Assembly: GCF_003932715.1 (NCBI RefSeq)
Contig: NZ_CP020700.1
Span: forward strand, 6,532,501 to 6,596,500
From: Streptomyces tsukubensis
GTDB lineage: Bacteria > Actinomycetota > Actinomycetes > Streptomycetales > Streptomycetaceae
Length of the DNA: 64,000 nucleotides
Direction: 5' to 3'
The position numbers were made by a program, and so were the translations under genes. Below, in pieces: positions 16,927 to 26,188 of this stretch. A model generated the notes under the pieces. It was not told the DNA's origin. It made no database searches and saw only the letters and a program-made list of their open reading frames with translations. Every line of letters begins with the position of its first letter. Positions within the stretch are counted from its first letter, which is position 1.

Positions 16927-18213
16927 TTACCGCCCCGGAGGGGTCAGGGCCCTGGAGAGGGGGACCGAGGTCAGGGTGGATTGCCAGGGGCGGGCGCCCA
17001 GCGCCGAGAGCGCCGCCGCGACCGCGTCCGGGCTCGTGTCCGCCGGCGGCTCCCAGCAGATCCGCCGCACCGTGTCCGGTGAGATCAGGTTCTCCTGCGG
17101 CAGGTTCAGCTCCTCCGCGAGCGCCGAGACCGCCGTCCGGGCCGCGGAGAGCCGGGCCGCCGCGGCCGGGTCCTTGTCCGCCCAGGCCCTCGGCGGCGGG
17201 GGGCCGGTCATCGGCTGGCCGGGCTGCGGCAGCTCCACGTCCGGCAGGGCCCGCGCCCGGTCGATCGCGGCCTGCCACTGTTCGAGCTGGCGCCGCCCCA
17301 TCCGGTGTCCGAAGCCGTTGAGCCCGGCCAGGGCATGGGTGTTCGGCGGTACGGCCAGCGCGGCCTCGACGATGGCCGCGTCACCGAGGACCTTGCCGGG
17401 GGAGACGTCGCGCCGCTGGGCGATCCGGTCCCGGGTGGTCCACAGCTCCCGTACGACCGCCATCTGCCGGCGGCGGCGCACCTTGTGCATACCGGAGGTG
17501 CGGCGCCAGGGGTCCTTGCGGGGGGCGGGCGGCGGGGCGGTGGCGATGGCGTCGAACTCCTGCCGGGCCCATTCCAGCTTGCCCTGCCGGTCCAGCTCCT
17601 TCTCCAGCGCGTCCCGCAGGTCGATCAGCAGCTCGACGTCGAGCGCGGCATACCGCAGCCAGGGCTCGGGCAGCGGCCGGGTGGACCAGTCGACGGCGGA
17701 GTGGCCCTTCTCCAGGGCGTACCCGAGGACGGATTCGACCATCGCGCCGAGGCCGACGCGGGGGAAGCCGGCGAGCCGCCCGGCCAGCTCGGTGTCGAAG
17801 AGCCGGGTGGGGACCATGCCTATTTCGCGGAGGCAGGGCAGGTCCTGGGTCGCGGCGTGGAGGATCCACTCGGTGTCGGAGAGTGCGTCGCCGAGGGAGG
17901 TGAGGTCGGGGCAGCCGACGGGGTCGATCAGGGCGCTGCCCGCGCCCTCGCGGCGCAGCTGGACGAGGTAGGCGCGCTGGCCGTAGCGGTAGCCGGAGGC
18001 GCGTTCGGCGTCGACGGCGACGGGGCCGGTGCCCGCCGCGAATGCGGCGACGACGGCCGCCAGTGCTTCGGCGTCGGCCACTACCGGGGGGATGCCCTCG
18101 CGGGGCTCCAGCAGGGGAGTGGGGCTGTCTTCGGCTGCGACGCCGGCGTCCGGGGGAGCGCCCCCGGCGGTTCGCAGTGCGGTCTCTGCTGCGGGGTTAT
18201 GGGCGTCGGTCAC
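16927..18213 (-). CDS. RNase D-like 3'-5' exoribonuclease with HRDC domain
   Basis: A 428-residue protein. The DEDD exonuclease domain spans about residues 40-220: VAVDAERASGYRYG (D and E), HAATQDLPCL (D) and the last motif YAALDVELLIDL (Y and D). An HRDC domain follows near residues 240-320 (KVRRRRQMAVVRELWTTRD). It probably trims structured RNA 3' ends. The first 30 residues are low in complexity. GTG 18213 is chosen for MTDAHNP; no strong Shine-Dalgarno is visible. A terminator separates it from the response regulator gene upstream. Confidence 0.88.
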   Translation of the reverse strand: MTDAHNPAAETALRTAGGAPPDAGVAAEDSPTPLLEPREGIPPVVADAEALAAVVAAFAAGTGPVAVDAERASGYRYGQRAYLVQLRREGAGSALIDPVGCPDLTSLGDALSDTEWILHAATQDLPCLREIGMVPTRLFDTELAGRLAGFPRVGLGAMVESVLGYALEKGHSAVDWSTRPLPEPWLRYAALDVELLIDLRDALEKELDRQGKLEWARQEFDAIATAPPPAPRKDPWRRTSGMHKVRRRRQMAVVRELWTTRDRIAQRRDVSPGKVLGDAAIVEAALAVPPNTHALAGLNGFGHRMGRRQLEQWQAAIDRARALPDVELPQPGQPMTGPPPPRAWADKDPAAAARLSAARTAVSALAEELNLPQENLISPDTVRRICWEPPADTSPDAVAAALSALGARPWQSTLTSVPLSRALTPPGR

Positions 18214-18239
18214 GTGTCAAGGGTATCCGTGAACCCGGC

Positions 18240-18274
18240 GCGCCTGTCGACGGAAACGATCCGCCGACAGGCGC
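18240..18274 (-). terminator. Terminator of the response regulator gene
   Basis: A 15-bp stem with one mismatch (18240-18254 with 18260-18274) and an AACGA loop, 17 bp beyond the stop codon at 18292. Confidence 0.7.
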
Positions 18275-18291
18275 ATGGGGGAGCGAAGGGG

Positions 18292-18957
18292 TCAGTGGAT
18301 GATGCCCGTGCGCAGGGCGACGGCGACCATTCCGGCCCGGTCGCCGGTGCCGAGCTTGCGCGCGATCCGCGCCAGATGGCTTTTCACGGTGAGCGCCGAC
18401 AGGCCCATGGAGACGCCGATGGCCTTGTTCGACTGGCCCTCCGCCACCAGCCGCAGGACCTCGACCTCGCGGCCGGAGAGCTCCCGGTAGCCGCCCGGGT
18501 GGCTGGGGGCACCCGGCGGACGGCGGTGGCCGAGCCGGGCCGCGGCGGCGCCGATGGGGGCCGCGCCGGGCCGGGTGGGGTGCCCGATGTTGGTGCGGGT
18601 GCCGGTGACGACATAGCCCTTCACCCCGCCCGCCAGGGCGTTGCGGACGGCGCCGATGTCGTCGGCGGCGGAGAGGGCGAGGCCGTTCGGCCAGCCCGCG
18701 GCGCGGGTCTCGGAGAGGAGGGTGAGCCCGGATCCGTCGGGCAGGTGGACGTCGGCGACGCAGATGTCGCGGGGGTTGCCGATGCGGGGGCGGGCCTCCG
18801 CGATGGACGAGGCCTCGATCACGTCCCGGACGCCGAGCGCCCACAGGTGGCGGGTGACGGTGGAGCGGACGCGCGGATCGGCCACGACGACCATCGCGGT
18901 CGGCTTGTTCGGACGGTAGGCGACCAGGCTTGCGGGCTGCTCGAGAAGGACGGACAC
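18292..18957 (-). CDS. Orphan LuxR/NarL-type response regulator with atypical receiver
   Basis: A 221-residue regulator. The receiver domain is about residues 20-120, followed by a Pro/Gly/Ala linker and a LuxR-type helix-turn-helix (LSGREVEVLRLVAEGQSNKAIG, split here as 158-179). The phosphoacceptor aspartate is present in CVADVHLPDG, and so are the switch Ser (ALSAADD) and Lys (GVKGYV). The usual first acidic pair is reduced to Ala-Asp (VVVADPRVR), which weakens metal binding. No sensor kinase is adjacent. The GTG has a strong GGAGGAG upstream. Similar orphan regulators exist at this place in S. coelicolor. Confidence 0.85.
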   Translation of the reverse strand: MSVLLEQPASLVAYRPNKPTAMVVVADPRVRSTVTRHLWALGVRDVIEASSIAEARPRIGNPRDICVADVHLPDGSGLTLLSETRAAGWPNGLALSAADDIGAVRNALAGGVKGYVVTGTRTNIGHPTRPGAAPIGAAAARLGHRRPPGAPSHPGGYRELSGREVEVLRLVAEGQSNKAIGVSMGLSALTVKSHLARIARKLGTGDRAGMVAVALRTGIIH

Positions 18958-19058
18958 CGGGCTCCTCCTGGGGGGAAGGTGCGGGGACGGGGCCGGCTCG
19001 GGGATGAAGCCGGGGCATTCCGTGAAGTTAGGGTCATTGACCTCTTCGGCAGCCCGTC

Positions 19059-19140
19059 GGGTGTCCTTTAGGGAATGATCACTATTCAGTGAGTAACAAT
19101 TGGTGCAATTCGGACGTGTGCTCGATCATCCTACGAGTGA
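19059..19140 (-). promoter_or_regulatory. AT-rich promoter region of the response regulator gene
   Basis: This is one of the few clearly AT-rich patches in the window. It contains two interleaved short palindromes (CAATTGGTGCAATTC and TGATCACTATTCAGTGAGTA) 100 to 150 bp upstream of the regulator start. These would suit a regulated promoter; the exact -10 and -35 cannot be fixed by eye. Confidence 0.4.
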
Positions 19141-19185
19141 TCTCCCCGGCCCCGCGCAGCGCGGCGGGCAGCAGCACGGACGGAA

Positions 19186-19229
19186 ACGGCCGCGCGGCCC
19201 GGGAGGAGTATCCCGGGCCGCGCGGCCGT
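19186..19229 (-). terminator. Terminator of the DUF3000 gene
   Basis: A perfect 19-bp stem (19186-19204 with 19211-19229) and a 6-nt loop, 13 bp beyond the stop codon of the minus-strand gene. Confidence 0.75.
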
Positions 19230-19241
19230 GCCGTGACGCCG

Positions 19242-19922
19242 TCAATCCCGGCGGTGCTGCGGTCCCCGCCGCTGCGGCAGGCTCACCACCCCCGTCACCG
19301 GCTCCGGACCGCCCCCCGGGGCGGGGGGCAGCCCGGCGAGCTGACAGAGCAGATCGCACCAGGCCGCGAGGTGTGCGGCGGTGTCCGGGACCCCGCCGGG
19401 ACCCTCCTCGGGCGTCCAGGACGCCCGGATCTCGATCTGGGTCGCGGGGCGCCGCGGCGAAAGTCCTCCGAAGTAGTGAGAGCCCGCCCGGGTGACGGTC
19501 CCGCTCGCCTCCCCGTACGACAGCCCGCGAGCCTCCAGCGCGCCCGTCAGCCACGACCAGCAGACCTCCGGCAGCAGCGGATCCGCGGCCATCTCCGGCT
19601 CCAGTTCGGCCCGGACCAGGGTCACCAGCCGGAAGGTGCCGTGCCAGGCCTCGTGCCCGGCCGGATCGTGGAGCAGCACCAGCCGCCCGTCCGCCAGGTC
19701 CTCGTCGTCCTCGACGACCGCCGCCTCCAGCGCGTACGCGTACGGCGCCAGCTTCTGCGGGGCGCGGGCCGGGTCCACTTCGATCTCGGGGCGCAGCCCG
19801 GCGCCCCGCAGTGCCTCCACCGCCCGCCGGAACGCCCTCGGGACGGTGTCGCCCTCCGGGGCGCCACCGTCCGGGTGTGAATGTTCAGCATGATCGGAAA
19901 AACGTCCCTGAGCCGCAGCCAT
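19242..19922 (-). CDS. DUF3000 family protein
   Basis: A 226-residue protein of the actinobacterial DUF3000 family, function unknown. It has no signal peptide or membrane helix and is rich in Trp and acidic residues ([40 protein letters not shown]). It is divergent from hemE with a 91-bp gap, an arrangement conserved in Streptomyces, so both promoters share this gap. The start at ATG 19922 gives [11 protein letters not shown]; an upstream in-frame extension is unconserved. Confidence 0.8.
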   Translation of the reverse strand: MAAAQGRFSDHAEHSHPDGGAPEGDTVPRAFRRAVEALRGAGLRPEIEVDPARAPQKLAPYAYALEAAVVEDDEDLADGRLVLLHDPAGHEAWHGTFRLVTLVRAELEPEMAADPLLPEVCWSWLTGALEARGLSYGEASGTVTRAGSHYFGGLSPRRPATQIEIRASWTPEEGPGGVPDTAAHLAAWCDLLCQLAGLPPAPGGGPEPVTGVVSLPQRRGPQHRRD

Positions 19923-20013
19923 GCGGGGAAGACTAGGCGGAACGCGGCTTCCGCGCAGGGAAGGACACCCGGGCCGGTCCGCTGCTTTTCCCGGCCGTGG
20001 GAGGATTCGGTGC

Positions 20014-21078
20014 GTGAGCGCCGACGACCGCCCCCTGGGCCAGCAGCCGAAGACGTACGATTCAGCCTTTCTGAAGGCCTGCCGCCGTGAGCCGGTGCCG
20101 CACACCCCGGTCTGGTTCATGCGCCAGGCGGGGCGCTCGCTGCCGGAGTATCTGAAGGTCCGTGAGGGCATTCCGATGCTGGAGTCCTGCATGCGGCCGG
20201 AGCTGGTCAAGGAGATCACCCTGCAGCCGGTGCGCCGGCACGGCGTGGACGCCGCGATCTACTTCAGCGACATCGTCGTCCCGCTCAAGGCCATCGGCAT
20301 CGACCTCGACATCAAGCCCGGGGTGGGGCCTGTCGTCGCCGAGCCGATCCGCAGCCGCGCCGACCTCGCCAGGCTGCGGGATCTGACCCCGGAGGACGTC
20401 TGGTACGTCACGGAGGCCATCGGCCTGCTGACCGAGGAGCTGGGCGGCACCCCGCTGATCGGCTTCGCGGGCGCCCCGTTCACCCTCGCCAGCTATCTCG
20501 TCGAGGGCGGCCCGTCCCGCAACCACGAGCACACCAAGGCGCTGATGTACGGCGATCCGGAGCTGTGGGCGGATCTGCTGGACCGGCTCGCGGAGATCAC
20601 CTCCGCCTTCCTCAAGGTCCAGATCGAAGCCGGTGCGAGCGCCGTGCAGCTCTTCGACTCCTGGGTGGGTGCCCTCGCCCCGGCGGACTACCGGCGTTCG
20701 GTGATGCCCGCGTCCACCAAGGTCTTCGACGCGGTCGCCGGATACGGGGTGCCCCGGATCCACTTCGGTGTCGGTACGGGCGAGCTGCTCGGTCTGCTCG
20801 GCGAGGCGGGCGCGGACGTCGTCGGCGTCGACTGGCGCGTCCCCCTCGACGAGGCCGCCCGCCGGGTGGGCCCCGGGAAGGCGCTCCAGGGCAATCTGGA
20901 CCCCGCGGTGCTCTTCGCCCCCCGCGAGGCCGTCGAGACGAAGACCCGCGAGGTGCTGGCGGCCGCCGCAGGTCTGGAGGGCCATGTCTTCAACCTGGGC
21001 CACGGCGTCCTGCCGTCGATGGACCCGGACGCGCTGACCCGTCTCACCGAGTTCGTCCACACCGAGACCGCCCGCTGA
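20014..21078 (+). CDS. hemE: Uroporphyrinogen decarboxylase
   Basis: Removes four carboxyl groups from uroporphyrinogen III to give coproporphyrinogen III in haem synthesis. It is 354 residues, the normal length, with the N-terminal signature [13 protein letters not shown] at about 30-42, the aspartate-containing YFSDIVVPL, the [12 protein letters not shown] motif and the C-terminal [16 protein letters not shown]. The GTG start has GGGAGGA 9 nt upstream. With hemG and hemQ nearby it supplies the coproporphyrin-dependent branch of actinobacteria. Confidence 0.95.
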   Translation: MSADDRPLGQQPKTYDSAFLKACRREPVPHTPVWFMRQAGRSLPEYLKVREGIPMLESCMRPELVKEITLQPVRRHGVDAAIYFSDIVVPLKAIGIDLDIKPGVGPVVAEPIRSRADLARLRDLTPEDVWYVTEAIGLLTEELGGTPLIGFAGAPFTLASYLVEGGPSRNHEHTKALMYGDPELWADLLDRLAEITSAFLKVQIEAGASAVQLFDSWVGALAPADYRRSVMPASTKVFDAVAGYGVPRIHFGVGTGELLGLLGEAGADVVGVDWRVPLDEAARRVGPGKALQGNLDPAVLFAPREAVETKTREVLAAAAGLEGHVFNLGHGVLPSMDPDALTRLTEFVHTETAR

Positions 21079-21085
21079 CCGGTCA

Positions 21086-21122
21086 CCGCCGGGCCCGGGC
21101 CGTTGCGCCCGGGGCCCGGCGG
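21086..21122. terminator. Bidirectional terminator between hemE and the flavoprotein gene
   Basis: CCGCCGGGCCCGGG pairs with CCCGGGGCCCGGCGG with one bulge, in the 47-bp gap between two convergent genes. It can serve both directions. Confidence 0.65.
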
Positions 21123-21125
21123 GTC

Positions 21126-22520
21126 TCAGTCGGCGGTGAGGGCACTCACCGCCTTGCGGGCCGCGACCAGGACCGGGTCCCACACCGGTGAGAACGGCGG
21201 CGCATAGCCGAGGTCGAGCAGCGTCATCCGCTCGACGGTCATTCCGGCCGTCAGCGCCACCGCCGCGATGTCGACCCGCTTCGCCGCGCCCTCCCGGCCC
21301 ACGATCTGGAGCCCGAGGAGCCGTCCCGCGCCGCGCTCCGCGAGGATCTTCACCGTCATCTCCGAGGCGTCCGGGTAGTACCCGGCCCGGCTGGTCGACT
21401 CGACGGTCGCGGTGACGTACTGCAGTCCGGCCGCCGCCGCGTCCTTCTCCCGCAGCCCGGTCCTGGCGATCTCCAGATCGCACACCTTGCTGACGGCGGT
21501 GCCCACGACCCCGGGGAAGGTGCCGTAGCCGCCGCCGATGTTCGCGCCGATGATCTGGCCGTGCTTGTTGGCGTGGGTTCCGAGCGGGATGTACCGGTCC
21601 CGGCCCGACACCAGGTCGAGGACCTCCACACAGTCCCCGCCCGCCCAGATCGCGTCCCGGCCGCGGACCCGCATCGACAGGTCCGTCAGCAGCCCCCCGT
21701 GCTCCCCGGTGGGCAGCCCGGCGGCCCGGGCGAGCGTGGTCTCCGGTGCCACCCCGATCCCGAGGACGACCACGTCCGCCGGATACTCGGCGTCCGCCGT
21801 CGCCACCGCGCGTACCCGTCCGTCGTCGCCGGTGCGGATCGCGGTGACCTCGGCCCGGTTGACGGTCGTGATGCCGAGACCGTCCATCGCCGTGTGCACC
21901 AGCCGCCCCATATCGGGGTCGAGGGTCGCCATCGGCTGCTCGCCGCGGTTCAGGACGGTGACCTCGAAGCCGCGGTTCAGCAGCGCCTCGGCCATCTCGA
22001 CACCGATGTACCCCGCGCCCACGACGACCGCCCGGCGCCGCCCCTGCGCCCCGCCCGGCGGGCCCAGGGTCTCCAGGGTGCCGAGGAGGGCCTGTCCGTC
22101 GTCGAGGTTCTGCACCCCGTGCACCCCGGGCGCCCCGATCCCGGGGATCGGCGGGCGGACCGGCCGCGCCCCGGTGGCGATCACCAGCCGGTCCCAGCCC
22201 GTCCACGACTCCGCGCCGCTCTCCAGGTTCCGGGTGCGCACCCGCCCCCGGTCCGGGTCGATCTCCACGACCTCCGTCCGCATCCGCAGGTCGATCCCGC
22301 GGGCCCGGTGCTCCTCGGGCGTCCGGGCGATCAGCTCGTCCCGCCCCGCGACCTGCCCGCCGATCCAGTACGGGATCCCGCACGCCGAGTACGAGGCGAA
22401 GTGACCGCGCTCGAAGGCGACGATCTCCAGCTCGTCCGGCGTGCGGAACCTGCGTGCCTGCGACGCGGCGGACATGCCCGCCGCGTCGCCCCCGATGACC
22501 ACCAGTCGCTGTGCTGCCAT
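21126..22520 (-). CDS. FAD/NAD(P)-dependent disulfide oxidoreductase, CoA-disulfide reductase-like
   Basis: A 464-residue flavoprotein of the pyridine nucleotide-disulfide reductase family, single-cysteine (NADH oxidase/CoA-disulfide reductase) class. FAD-binding VVIGGDAAGMSAASQARR starts at residue 7; the lone redox cysteine Cys47 sits in SYSACGIPYW; NAD(P)-binding AVVVGAGYIGVEMAEALL is near residue 170; IWAGGDCVE closes the second FAD site; the dimerisation domain follows. Actinomycetes use mycothiol rather than CoA as the main thiol, so a different substrate is likely. It lies 35 bp after the DUF4349 gene on the same strand. Confidence 0.83.
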   Translation of the reverse strand: MAAQRLVVIGGDAAGMSAASQARRFRTPDELEIVAFERGHFASYSACGIPYWIGGQVAGRDELIARTPEEHRARGIDLRMRTEVVEIDPDRGRVRTRNLESGAESWTGWDRLVIATGARPVRPPIPGIGAPGVHGVQNLDDGQALLGTLETLGPPGGAQGRRRAVVVGAGYIGVEMAEALLNRGFEVTVLNRGEQPMATLDPDMGRLVHTAMDGLGITTVNRAEVTAIRTGDDGRVRAVATADAEYPADVVVLGIGVAPETTLARAAGLPTGEHGGLLTDLSMRVRGRDAIWAGGDCVEVLDLVSGRDRYIPLGTHANKHGQIIGANIGGGYGTFPGVVGTAVSKVCDLEIARTGLREKDAAAAGLQYVTATVESTSRAGYYPDASEMTVKILAERGAGRLLGLQIVGREGAAKRVDIAAVALTAGMTVERMTLLDLGYAPPFSPVWDPVLVAARKAVSALTAD

Positions 22521-22555
22521 GGGACACACGCTACGTCGGCCCGCGGGGCCGGGTG

Positions 22556-23557
22556 TCAGCCCCGGTCCGGTCCGGCGCCCGCCCCCTCTTCGACAGCGGG
22601 CGCGGGCTCGGGCGCGGGCTCGGATTCGTGCCGGGCGCGCCGGGCCCGCAGCGCCCGCCCGTGCAGCCACCACCACAGGGCCCCGCCCAGTGCCAGGACC
22701 ACCAGGAACGGCAGCACCGCACTAAAGACGACCACAATCCACAGCACCACCGTCACCAGCGCCTGCCAGCCGCCGGAGAGGGCGTCGAGCACCCCGGGGT
22801 CGTCCTTCTTCGCCGGCTTCTCGGCGCGCGGTGCCGGCTCCTGGTAGTCGAGGGTGATCGTCGACAGGCTGGACCGGTTCTTCAGCGATGCCTGCTGGGC
22901 AAGGAGCGACTCCAGATCCGCCTGCCTGCGGCCCAGCTCGGCCTCCAGCGACACGATGTCGCTCAGCTTGTCCGCGCGGTCCATCAGCTCCCGTACCCGC
23001 GCCACACTGGCCCGCTGGCTGGCGATCCGGCTCTCCGTGTCCACGACCTGGCCGGTGACGTCCTTGGTGTCGGATTCCAGGGCGAGCAGCCTGCCGCCCT
23101 TCGACAGCGCGGCGAGAACCGCGCCGTACCGCTCCTGCGGCACCCGCAGCACCACCCGGGACGAGTCCGTGTCACCGCGGTCCGAGCCCGTTTCGAACCC
23201 CGACGACTCCTCGCCGACGTAGCCGCCCTCGGCCTCGGCGACCCGCCGGGCGTGCGCGGCGGCCTTCCCGACGTCCGCCACCTCCAGCTGCAGTTCGGCG
23301 GTCCGGATCAGGTACGGGACGGCGGCCGGGACCTTTCTGCTCTCCGTACCGCCGGCGCCCGGCTTCCCGGCCGGATCCGTGGTCTTCGCCCCTCCGGGTG
23401 CCTCCGCGCGGCCCGCCCCCGCCCCGGTCTCCGGCGCGGCGGCCGCCTTCTCGTCGTGGGCCGCCGCGGACTTCTCGTTGTCGGATGCCGCGGAGCAGCC
23501 GGAGACCGCCAGGATCCCGGCCGCCGCCAGTGCCGCGAACACTCGTCGATGACGCAT
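22556..23557 (-). CDS. DUF4349 domain lipoprotein with coiled coil and C-terminal membrane helix
   Basis: A 333-residue envelope protein. The signal peptide ends at Cys21 in LAVSGC, a lipobox. Residues 25-80 are Ala/Gly/Lys-rich and disordered. The DUF4349 domain starts near residue 83 (YLIRTAELQLEVADVGKAAA) and contains a predicted coiled coil (SVARVRELMDRADKLSDIV, EAELGRRQADLESLLAQQ). A membrane helix near residues 275-305 is followed by an Arg-rich tail. Its role is unknown. It is divergent from hemG and may be cotranscribed with the flavoprotein gene downstream. Confidence 0.82.
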   Translation of the reverse strand: MRHRRVFAALAAAGILAVSGCSAASDNEKSAAAHDEKAAAAPETGAGAGRAEAPGGAKTTDPAGKPGAGGTESRKVPAAVPYLIRTAELQLEVADVGKAAAHARRVAEAEGGYVGEESSGFETGSDRGDTDSSRVVLRVPQERYGAVLAALSKGGRLLALESDTKDVTGQVVDTESRIASQRASVARVRELMDRADKLSDIVSLEAELGRRQADLESLLAQQASLKNRSSLSTITLDYQEPAPRAEKPAKKDDPGVLDALSGGWQALVTVVLWIVVVFSAVLPFLVVLALGGALWWWLHGRALRARRARHESEPAPEPAPAVEEGAGAGPDRG

Positions 23558-23711
23558 GTCTTCCCCCTGCGCGGAACCGGAGGTCCGGCACCGCATCGTG
23601 TTCCGTCGTTCGGTGCTACTCCGACGGAGAACCACCCGCGGACCGTTTCCGTCCGGCGGTCCCGAACCGGTCACGTTCGGGACTCGGAACGGCATTTGAG
23701 AGAGTGGGGGC

Positions 23712-25223
23712 ATGGATTCCGCGCACCGCGGCGGCGCAGGTACGGCCGCCGCCCCCGGCACACAGACCGCCCCCGGCACCAGCGGCGGGGGTACGCCCCC
23801 GGGCCGTGCCGTCGTCGTCGGCGGCGGTATCTCCGGGCTGGCCGCCGCCCACCGGCTGACCACCGCGGGCTGGCGGGTCACCCTGCTGGAGACCGCCGCC
23901 GTGCTCGGCGGGAAGCTGTCCCTGGGCGAGATCGCGGGCGTCCCCGTCGATCTGGGCGCCGAGTCGATGCTCGCCCGCCGCCCCGAGGCCGCCGATCTGG
24001 CCCGCGCCGCCGGACTCGGGGACCGGCTGGAGGCCCCGGCCACCACGACCGCATCCGTCTGGACCCGAGGCGCCCTGCGGCCCATGCCCCGGGGCCATGT
24101 GATGGGCGTGCCCGCCGACGCCGGATCCCTGGCCGGACTGCTCACCCCCGAGGGCGTGGCGCGCATCGCCCGGGAGCGCGAGCTGCCGCCCGCCGCCGTC
24201 GGCGACGACATCGCCATCGGCCGCTATGTCGCCGACCGCCTCGGCGAGGAGGTCGTCGACCGGCTGGTGGACCCGCTCCTCGGCGGGGTGTACGCGGGCG
24301 ACGCCCACCGCATCTCGATGCGGGCCGCCGTCCCCGCGCTCTTCGAGGCCGCCCGCAGCCACCCGTACCTCCTCGACGCCGTCCGCGCCGTCCAGGAAGC
24401 GGCCGCGGCCCGGCAGCAGGCCGGACCCGTCTTCCTCGGCCTCGACGGCGGGATCGGCACCCTCCCGCTCGCCGTCGCCGACGCCGTCCGCGCGGCGGGC
24501 GGCGAGCTGCGCACCGGCACCCGGGTCCTCGGCCTCGGACGGGGCGCCGACGGCTGGCACGTACGGACCGACCGCGGCGAGACCCTGACCGCCGACGCCG
24601 TCGTCCTCGCGACCCCCGCCTGGTCCACGGCCGAACTGCTGTCCGCGGAGTCCCCGGCGGCCGCCGCCGAACTCGGCCGCATCGAATACGCCTCGATGAC
24701 CCTGATCACCCTGGCGTTCCGCCGCGCCGACCTGGACGCCGCGGCCCTGCCGGACGGCAGCGGCTTCCTCGTCCCCACGGGCGAGGGCCTGACCATCAAG
24801 GCGTCCACCTTCTCCAGCCGCAAATGGCGGTGGACCGACGAAGCCTCCGCCGCCGAGGGCCTGGCCGTTCTGCGTACCTCGGTCGGCCGCTACGGCGACG
24901 AGGACCATCTGGACCGGGAGGACGGCGAACTCGTCGACGTGTCCCTGCGCGACCTCGGCACCGCCACCGGGCTCGCCGCCCGGCCCGTCGCGAGCACCGT
25001 GACCCGGTGGATCGGCGGACTGCCGCAGTATCCCGTCGGCCATCTCGACCGCACCGCGCGGATCCGCGCGGAGGTCGCGAAGCTGCCCGGGCTCGCGGTC
25101 TGCGGAGCTGCGTACGACGGCGTCGGCATCCCCGCCTGCATCGCCGACGGACAGCGCGCGGCGGACACGGCCGCCGCCATCCGGACCCGGGCGACGGACG
25201 CCGGAAGCGACGCGGGACAATGA
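23712..25223 (+). CDS. hemG: Coproporphyrinogen III oxidase (CgoX; HemY/HemG-type)
   Basis: An FAD enzyme that oxidises the porphyrinogen ring. It has 503 residues; after about 30 Gly/Ala/Pro-rich residues comes the FAD dinucleotide fold [17 protein letters not shown] (about 35-51) and the C-terminal FAD segment [18 protein letters not shown]. Historically called protoporphyrinogen oxidase. Because hemQ follows 4 bp later, the substrate in vivo is most likely coproporphyrinogen III, as shown for Firmicutes and actinobacteria. ATG 23712 is the first good start; the 154-bp region upstream is shared with the divergent DUF4349 gene. Confidence 0.9.
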   Translation: MDSAHRGGAGTAAAPGTQTAPGTSGGGTPPGRAVVVGGGISGLAAAHRLTTAGWRVTLLETAAVLGGKLSLGEIAGVPVDLGAESMLARRPEAADLARAAGLGDRLEAPATTTASVWTRGALRPMPRGHVMGVPADAGSLAGLLTPEGVARIARERELPPAAVGDDIAIGRYVADRLGEEVVDRLVDPLLGGVYAGDAHRISMRAAVPALFEAARSHPYLLDAVRAVQEAAAARQQAGPVFLGLDGGIGTLPLAVADAVRAAGGELRTGTRVLGLGRGADGWHVRTDRGETLTADAVVLATPAWSTAELLSAESPAAAAELGRIEYASMTLITLAFRRADLDAAALPDGSGFLVPTGEGLTIKASTFSSRKWRWTDEASAAEGLAVLRTSVGRYGDEDHLDREDGELVDVSLRDLGTATGLAARPVASTVTRWIGGLPQYPVGHLDRTARIRAEVAKLPGLAVCGAAYDGVGIPACIADGQRAADTAAAIRTRATDAGSDAGQ

Positions 25224-25227
25224 CCTC

Positions 25228-25941
25228 ATGAGTGCGCCAGAAAAGATCCCGAACGCGGGCAAGAAGGCCAAGGACCTCAACGAGGTCATCCGCTACACGC
25301 TGTGGTCGGTCTTCAAGCTCCGTGACGTACTGCCCGACGACCGCTCCGGCTGGGCCGACGAGGTCGAGGAGCTGTTCGCGAAGCTGGCCGCCGAGGACGT
25401 CACGATCCGCGGCACGTACGACCTCTCCGGGCTGCGTGCCGACGCCGACGTGATGATCTGGTGGCACGCCGAGACCGCGGACGAGCTGCAGGACGCGTAC
25501 AACCGCTTCCGCCGCACCCGCTTCGGCCGGGCGCTCGTCCCGGTGTGGTCGAATATGGCGCTCCACCGGCCCGCGGAGTTCAACAAGTCCCACATCCCCG
25601 CCTTCCTGGCCGACGAGCGGGCCCGGGACTATGTGAGCGTCTACCCGTTCGTCCGCTCCTACGACTGGTACCTGCTGCCCGACGAGGACCGGCGGCGGAT
25701 GCTCGCCGACCACGGGAAGATGGCCCGCGGCTACCCGGACGTACGGGCCAACACAGTGGCGTCGTTCTCCCTCGGCGACTACGAGTGGCTCCTCGCCTTC
25801 GAGGCGGACGAACTGCACCGGATCGTCGACCTGATGCGCCATCTGCGCGCCTCGGAGGCCCGGATGCACGTCCGCGAGGAGGTCCCCTTCTACACCGGCC
25901 GGCTGAAGTCCGTGGCGGACCTGGTGGCGGACCTCGCCTGA
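25228..25941 (+). CDS. hemQ: Coproheme decarboxylase (hydrogen peroxide-dependent haem synthase)
   Basis: Converts Fe-coproporphyrin III to haem b. A 237-residue chlorite-dismutase-fold protein; the catalytic Tyr lies in [13 protein letters not shown] near residue 133 and the proximal haem histidine is in [16 protein letters not shown] near residue 160. The last step of the coproporphyrin-dependent route. Its ATG is 4 bp after the hemG stop, so the two are an operon. Also known as chdC. Confidence 0.93.
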   Translation: MSAPEKIPNAGKKAKDLNEVIRYTLWSVFKLRDVLPDDRSGWADEVEELFAKLAAEDVTIRGTYDLSGLRADADVMIWWHAETADELQDAYNRFRRTRFGRALVPVWSNMALHRPAEFNKSHIPAFLADERARDYVSVYPFVRSYDWYLLPDEDRRRMLADHGKMARGYPDVRANTVASFSLGDYEWLLAFEADELHRIVDLMRHLRASEARMHVREEVPFYTGRLKSVADLVADLA

Positions 25942-25957
25942 CGGGCGGACCCCGGGA

Positions 25958-25977
25958 CCCCCGGCAGTGGCCGGGGG
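25958..25977 (+). terminator. Terminator of hemG-hemQ
   Basis: A perfect 8-bp stem (CCCCCGGC with GCCGGGGG) closed by an AGTG tetraloop, 17 bp after hemQ. Further CCCCCGG/CCGGGGG arms at 26021-26042 and 26118-26140 give back-up hairpins before the convergent hydrolase gene. Confidence 0.7.
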
Positions 25978-26188
25978 CGCGGGCCGGGGCTGTGCTGTCC
26001 CGGGGGGGGCGACCCCCGGACCCCCGGCCGTGGTGGTCGGGGGCGTGGTCCCTGGTAAGAACGCGGTTGCTGCCACAAGCACGCCCGCGGCCTGAGAAGA
26101 TGCTCGGCGGAGGAGGTCCGGGGGCGGCACCGCCCCCGGAAGACCGGGGACGGGTCCGCACGGGACCCGGGCTCCGTGACCCGGAAGA

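Noticed and set aside
16011..17321. Several frames in both directions between fadA and the RNase D gene
   Set aside because: They run through dispersed repeats, lack ribosome sites, and have compositions dominated by Arg, Pro and Gly.
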